This document shows, one piece after another, positions 59,001 through 64,000 of a DNA stretch of 64,000 bases; position 1 is the stretch's first letter, and each line of letters opens with the position of its first letter. The stretch is from Ignelater luminosus. Taxonomy: Eukaryota > Arthropoda > Insecta > Coleoptera > Elateridae. The notes below the pieces were generated by a model. That model searched no databases. It worked only from the letters and a program-made list of their open reading frames with translations, and was not told where the DNA came from. The DNA is taken from NCBI GenBank assembly GCA_011009095.1, contig VTPC01008646.1, positions 1 to 64,000 of the forward strand, given 5' to 3'. The position numbers and the translations under genes were made by a program.

Positions 59001-60650
59001 ACTTCTAGAGATCTGATGCATACGGTGGAGACCCGAACAGAGAAAGCACCGCGCCGCTACTATCGACAGCAACAGCTAACCACAATCGCTGACATTAGCA
59101 TTTCTCTACTGGAATCCAATGGATCTGACTATGAAAATCTAAACAAATTCATCAGTAATTGCTGCAAAGCATCAACAAACACAAATTCAGAGTACAGTTC
59201 TGCAGAGACGCAACCAAGTGGTTCAAAACTGTGTCTGCAGAGACATCCAACAACACCATCCGCAGTGTCGTGCTTAAAACGCTGGTGTTCAAGCACGCAA
59301 AGGAAAAGCCCTCCGCCAAGCTCATAACAAAAAAGCAGCTGTTGGCAAAATACAACATATCGCCATCCAAAAAGGAAGAACACCTTTATAACTCTTTGCA
59401 AAACCTTAATGCGCGACGACATCAAGGTGCAATGCAGCTTTGCCATACCTCGATCAATCAAAAAAGTGACTGATGCGATCAGGCAGGAGACGAGAAAAAG
59501 AGCAGAGCACAATGCAATTACAGCTCATCCATCAGGAAAATGATAAAAAAGCCGCTTAGCAGTCCAATCCCCGACCGTCACTCCATCACCAACTTAAAAT
59601 ATCAGATTCTCCAAATATAGAAAGCTCTTTCAGAAAAATGGATAAACAAGAGCACAACAGCAATGAGGGTGATGCAATCGACGGCGAGCCTATTTTAACA
59701 GCCTTCCTTCTTGACAGGAGCAATGAAATCGTCACAAATAAACCTACAGCAACAGCCCTCAACAACCTACATCACTCTGCAACAGCAACCAACACCACTT
59801 TTAGGAGAACCTTAGCAGTCTCATCTTTACCGAGGTTCGAGGTTTGTTATTCACACTAAACTTTGACATCCGTCCACCACAAATACGATTTAAGGACACA
59901 GTGAACAGTGACAAGCGCTGTAAACAAAAGCAACACAAATTTCGCGAATAAATGCAAGTGAAGTGAAAGAGAAGACAAAACGATACTCGAAACATGTAAT
60001 TCTGGGATTTGTTAAGGTTCGCTGTAATTTATGCCTTACGAAATAAACATGAGATGAAATAATATCAGCAGCAGTAACAAAATCCAGGTTCCGATTTTGC
60101 CACGCCGCTAATTGACCCGGGAAAAAGCCAATAAGTTACCTTATTATGGCCACGGCAAAGAAAAGTAAATATGAGATGGGGCGCACTCGTATTATGGTAC
60201 TGACAACGAAGCCATCCCGAAGATCCCTTCACAATTCTCTCCGGACTGAGCAGACCTGACAGATCGCAGAAAGTTTAGTCGGAAGTTTACCCATCCTATC
60301 CTATCCTATCCTTGACCGCATGCAGCGTTCACCCTTCCAATTATCAAATTCCATTTAAGTCTAATAGGCATATGTCTACAGTGGTCTCTACTGCTTTGCT
60401 CAGCTGGGTGCGGACGTTTCCTGCCCTTGGAGTCCTGCCGGTTTATTGGTCGTCGGCTGTAGACACCCTTTTTGCTGTCAATCCTCGGTTCACCCTTTCG
60501 CAATATTATACAAGGTCCTTCTCCGTCATCGTCATAGTCGTCCGCAACAGGCATTGCACATCTACCCAAATGTATGGTCTGTTGCAGGCGTTATATTGAG
60601 TCAAAGCCTTCACCATCATGAGTCCCTTCACCACAGTTTTAACAACTTAT
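59001..60650. other. GC-richer island with broken open frames, unidentified
   Basis: Several plus-strand frames look protein-like: EKPSAKLITKKQLLAKYNIS with KKEEHLYNSLQNLNARRHQG (59159-59473), and MDKQEHNSNEGDAIDGEPIL (59638-59859). At 60306-60599 both strands are open for about 90 codons. A TCCTA repeat lies at 60293-60312. The composition differs from the surroundings. A decayed retroelement is plausible, but no diagnostic motif was found. Confidence 0.4.
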
Positions 60651-62700
60651 AACATGTCAGGTGGTATCATAAGACTGCCGACGAAAACCAACACAACAAG
60701 ACGATGATTGCTCATTCATCATTCATCATCAGCAGAAAAACAATATTGATCGTCGTAATTCATAATTCTAACTTTTGAAAGTGTCTTTCATTTTAAAGAC
60801 TAAACCTTAATCTTGCAAATAAACACTATAGGCCAAAATAGTCTTCTTAGGACCGATCCTTAGTTTTTCCTACAATTGTTAAAAGATAATGACAAAACAA
60901 AGTATTTATTGAAAAATAAAAATTGCGTTGTTCCTACAGAACAATAGATGTTACTCCAAGGCAGTGTAGTCATAAAACTGAGTATTTTTTCTGTGATACT
61001 GCTAATCGAATATAAATTCGTATGAATACAATTCTTATGATATTATGATTTAAAGGTTACTTAAACTTACAATTTTGAAACCGTGGATTTATTTAGAATT
61101 ATTTAACAATAATATTTATGTACTTTAATTGGTGCCTAACGTGGGGCTTTTTTCAATGTGTGACATTTCCAAGATTGTGAAATTTATTTTGCATATTATA
61201 GAAATTGAAGTAAAAAGCAGTAATATTCTTATAAACAATCCAAAGTTAATGAGGAACTCAAATATTTATTGTAGGAAGTAAAGGTTTAATAAAAGGAAAG
61301 AAAGGTCTGAAATTACCATCTTTTCTTATTACATATTTATTATAGTTATAGGTTTGCTTACAAAATTATAGCAGCAAACGGCTTTTCTGAGTTTGTTACA
61401 CGTCCAAGAATGAGTGGCATAATTTAATCGACTTTTGTTACCCTCCTCCTATGTTAACACAATAGTGCGGCTCCATAAATTTCAGTTCTCGGTATTATAA
61501 AATTTTCATATTTAACACACCCCCAAAATATCGATTGGCATCGTGTGTATCTAATAAATTTTTCATTAGAAAATTGCCTCGGGTTTATTTATGTATGCAA
61601 ATCAACTGTTTATAATTTATCTTGCAGGTGTAAAATTCTAATAGGCAAAACACGCATAAACGACTATAGGATCATGCATGTTAAGTATAATTAGTTTTAA
61701 AATATTCGAACTTTGACGTTACTATAGCTACTACTTCAAAGCTTAAGCTTTAGCAAAAATTTTTAATATTTTAAACCGCGAAAAATCCATATGCGCCGGA
61801 ACACGATGGAGAGTTTTGTGCTTCACGGGCAGAAAATTACCGCTAACTAAGTTATTTAAATCCAGCTGTTAGCAGTAAAAATTTTAAATATGAAAAAAAG
61901 GAAATCGTCCGTATTTATATTTTCGTCTTTATTTCCGGGTGGAATATATATTTTCTTTTTTTTAAGCAATTTTTTTCTTTGTAATAGGAAAGCTATAAAC
62001 AGCGAAAAAACCGGAAAAAACTGATAAGGTAATATCTTCAGCGTTGAATACGATACAAAATATATTTCAAGAGCCACATAAAAACGTCTTGAAAGGCTTA
62101 CATACCCATTATCTGTATTGGTTTTTATCAACAATGTTTTGAACACCTCTGTCAAATAAGAAACGAGCTCCCAGGGGAAAAATAAAATTTTTGCTGTGTC
62201 ATATTTTTGGTATCCGTGTATGAATGCTAATAGAATGTGTGAAGTGCATAACGTAACAGAAGTAAAACAAACCAAATTTAAGACCTGTCAAAACCGTTAT
62301 AACTTTGTTTCAGTTTTACGTCGAAGAAATTTGGCAACCTCTTTATGTTTCTGTAATACAATTCATGGTAAATATTAAAATAAACAGAAAAATATCCTGA
62401 TTTTATTGCGTTGTTACCATAAGTTCATAACTTCAATCAACAGAAAAGAGTACGGAACATAAAAGGCTTAAAAAATTATCATTGTTGTAGCACGGCATGG
62501 AAACAAAGAGACAATTATTAATGAGTTCAGTAAAATCTTCTATAAATATTGTCAAGTTTTCTTTAAAGGTTCGTGCTTGCAGCAATTAGTTCAACAACGG
62601 CAGAAAACAGAAAAATCTAGTTGGAGAAAGAGTTTTTCCTGGTAGAACTCAACCATTCTTCTGTTAGTATTTATTGATTAGTCTATTCATTTAAAATTTC
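60651..62700. other. AT-rich DNA without a supported gene
   Basis: A 139-codon minus-strand frame (61856-62275) is hydrophobic and lysine-rich with no recognisable motif, and is probably chance. Confidence 0.4.
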
Positions 62701-63960
62701 TACCAAATCAAGAAAAACACAGAAAATCCTTTAAGACTCAGCATCCAGCCCACCATTAAAAGATCAAAAACGCCTGTTACCCACGGGAAAATCTCATCAG
62801 CTGGCCAGTGGTCACACCCATAGCACATTTCGATCCCAGGCCAATAAAAGCTCGTCAGTAAGTTAAAACAACAGCACTCACTTGAAACCAGCCAGCGTTA
62901 CAGTTCATTCAGGCAACTCAGCAGCCTCTAAAAAACCAGTTGTATCAACAGCATTCCGTAAACAACCGATGAGTCAATGCAAATTTCTTTCTCCCCCAAA
63001 CTGCTTTAACCATTCTGCAGATTACATTTATGGAAGCTGCTACGCGTACTGTTGCTTTGTTGTTCGTAACATCCGTCTGTAAACACTGCCCGTTGCGAAT
63101 ACTATTGTTGTTAGTCGTCTCTTAGCTACCACATTTGATTACACCTTCAAACTCTATAACGACCATAAGCAAACAAAGTAAAACGTACCATAGATCCAAC
63201 TAACCTAGAGGTTTTCTCGGAACAACAAGAAGAGTTTTTTAAAATTAAGTTGATTTCATCAAATGGCCTGGCGCCCGTTCGAAACAAAATTCTCTTCTTC
63301 TCCTACGATCCAACAAGCCTGCCTGGGAAGCAGCGCGACTGTCTGTGCCGAATGTATACTTTCCCTCCTTGATCACCTAGATTTCCGCGATCTAAACACT
63401 TGACGGTACGCAGAGTTAGTACAATCGCGGGCCCAAAATTCCAGCGACTGCAAGCGCGCACGTGGTAGCATGATCTTGAAAGCCGTTTGTACGCCTAATC
63501 AAATAAAACTGTGTTTTTCGCAAAGTCAAAAGCCATATGTACTGTTTACTAACCAGCAAGCTATGGCAACCCCTGCGCACAACCATAAAAAGAGACAGAT
63601 CTAGGCAACAAACTACAACAGAATGTCAACATGTGGGCACCAATACAACAACTTAGCAAAACAATCTCACAAACATCAGTATCTCTTTGCGGACGACCAC
63701 CATCTGATCTTCAAGACGAACTTCCGTCAATGCACTAAAAACAACGCCGCACTCTGCATCAACGATCATTGGGGCTGGCACAACCAACCGCTTTGGTCTG
63801 GGTACCCAAAATAGAATCTCATCACCATCACTACCACCATGAAAGAAATTCAACAAGAATCTAAACAGCTACTTGCTTTTGGAGGGAAAAACAACATCGA
63901 ATTCTTTGAGAGCTACGGTAAGTTGTTTTGCAAAAAAATAATTTGTCTTAAAATTTAAAA
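62701..63960. other. second GC-richer island, unidentified
   Basis: Similar in character to 59.0-60.6 kb: serine-, threonine- and asparagine-rich short plus-strand frames (for example ASVTVHSGNSAASKKP and MKEIQQESKQLLAFGGKNNI at the right edge). No diagnostic motif; it may be part of an element that continues beyond the window. Confidence 0.35.
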
Positions 63961-64000
63961 TTTAATTCTGAGCAACGCGTTAGTTACACTTATAGTGCAG

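Noticed and set aside
61856..62275. 139-codon minus-strand frame considered as an upstream exon of the 39.6-51.3 kb gene
   Set aside because: No suitable splice donor or phase link was found, and the composition is that of AT-rich non-coding DNA.

Overview
The window looks like AT-rich animal nuclear DNA, most likely from an insect. Protein-coding exons are short, sit between long AT-rich introns and have GT..AG boundaries. There are no bacterial operons. The recognisable genes and transposon fossils (EHBP1, an Ly6-like protein, R1-type LINE, PIF/Harbinger, Tigger, THAP) fit an arthropod. The order of insect cannot be fixed from the sequence alone; a beetle is only a guess.

The best supported gene is a complete EH-domain-binding-protein-1 (EHBP1) orthologue on the minus strand. 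It has 15 coding exons between 28459 (start) and 9429 (stop). Joined by their splice sites, they give one uninterrupted frame of 2946 nt, or 981 codons plus stop. The protein has an N-terminal C2 domain (exons 1-3), an acidic linker, a calponin-homology domain (exons 6-8), a long low-complexity linker, coiled-coil arms and a bMERB domain (exons 13-14). It ends in a CVIQ prenylation box (exon 15). Known EHBP1 proteins link Rab8/Rab10-family GTPases and endocytic recycling membranes to actin.

A second minus-strand gene is represented only by its last three coding exons (51340-51307, 45644-45530, 40147-39623). Their phases agree, but its 5' part is outside the window or unrecognised, and I cannot name it. 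At the left edge (761-1192, plus strand) lies the last exon of an Ly6/three-finger GPI-anchored protein, interrupted by two single-base frameshifts.

The rest is intron and intergenic DNA rich in decayed mobile elements. These are an R1-like LINE tail (2.1-2.6 kb), a THAP-domain remnant (4.1-4.9 kb), a DUF7869-like transposase-derived remnant (11-12.5 kb), an internally deleted Tigger (12.6-13.2 kb), a 2.3-kb long-TIR element (15.8-18.1 kb), a frameshifted PIF/Harbinger (22.1-24.5 kb) and a LINE endonuclease/RT remnant (54.3-55.4 kb). There are also several MITE or foldback elements (0.4, 3.2, 26.1, 31.9, 35.0 and 43.8 kb). Two stretches (37-38.4 and 41.2-42.1 kb) share an old modular repeat family, and 46.4-47.0 kb holds a recent 250-bp direct duplication. 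Most other stretches show only AT-rich DNA with chance open frames. I found no tRNA, rRNA or CRISPR array.
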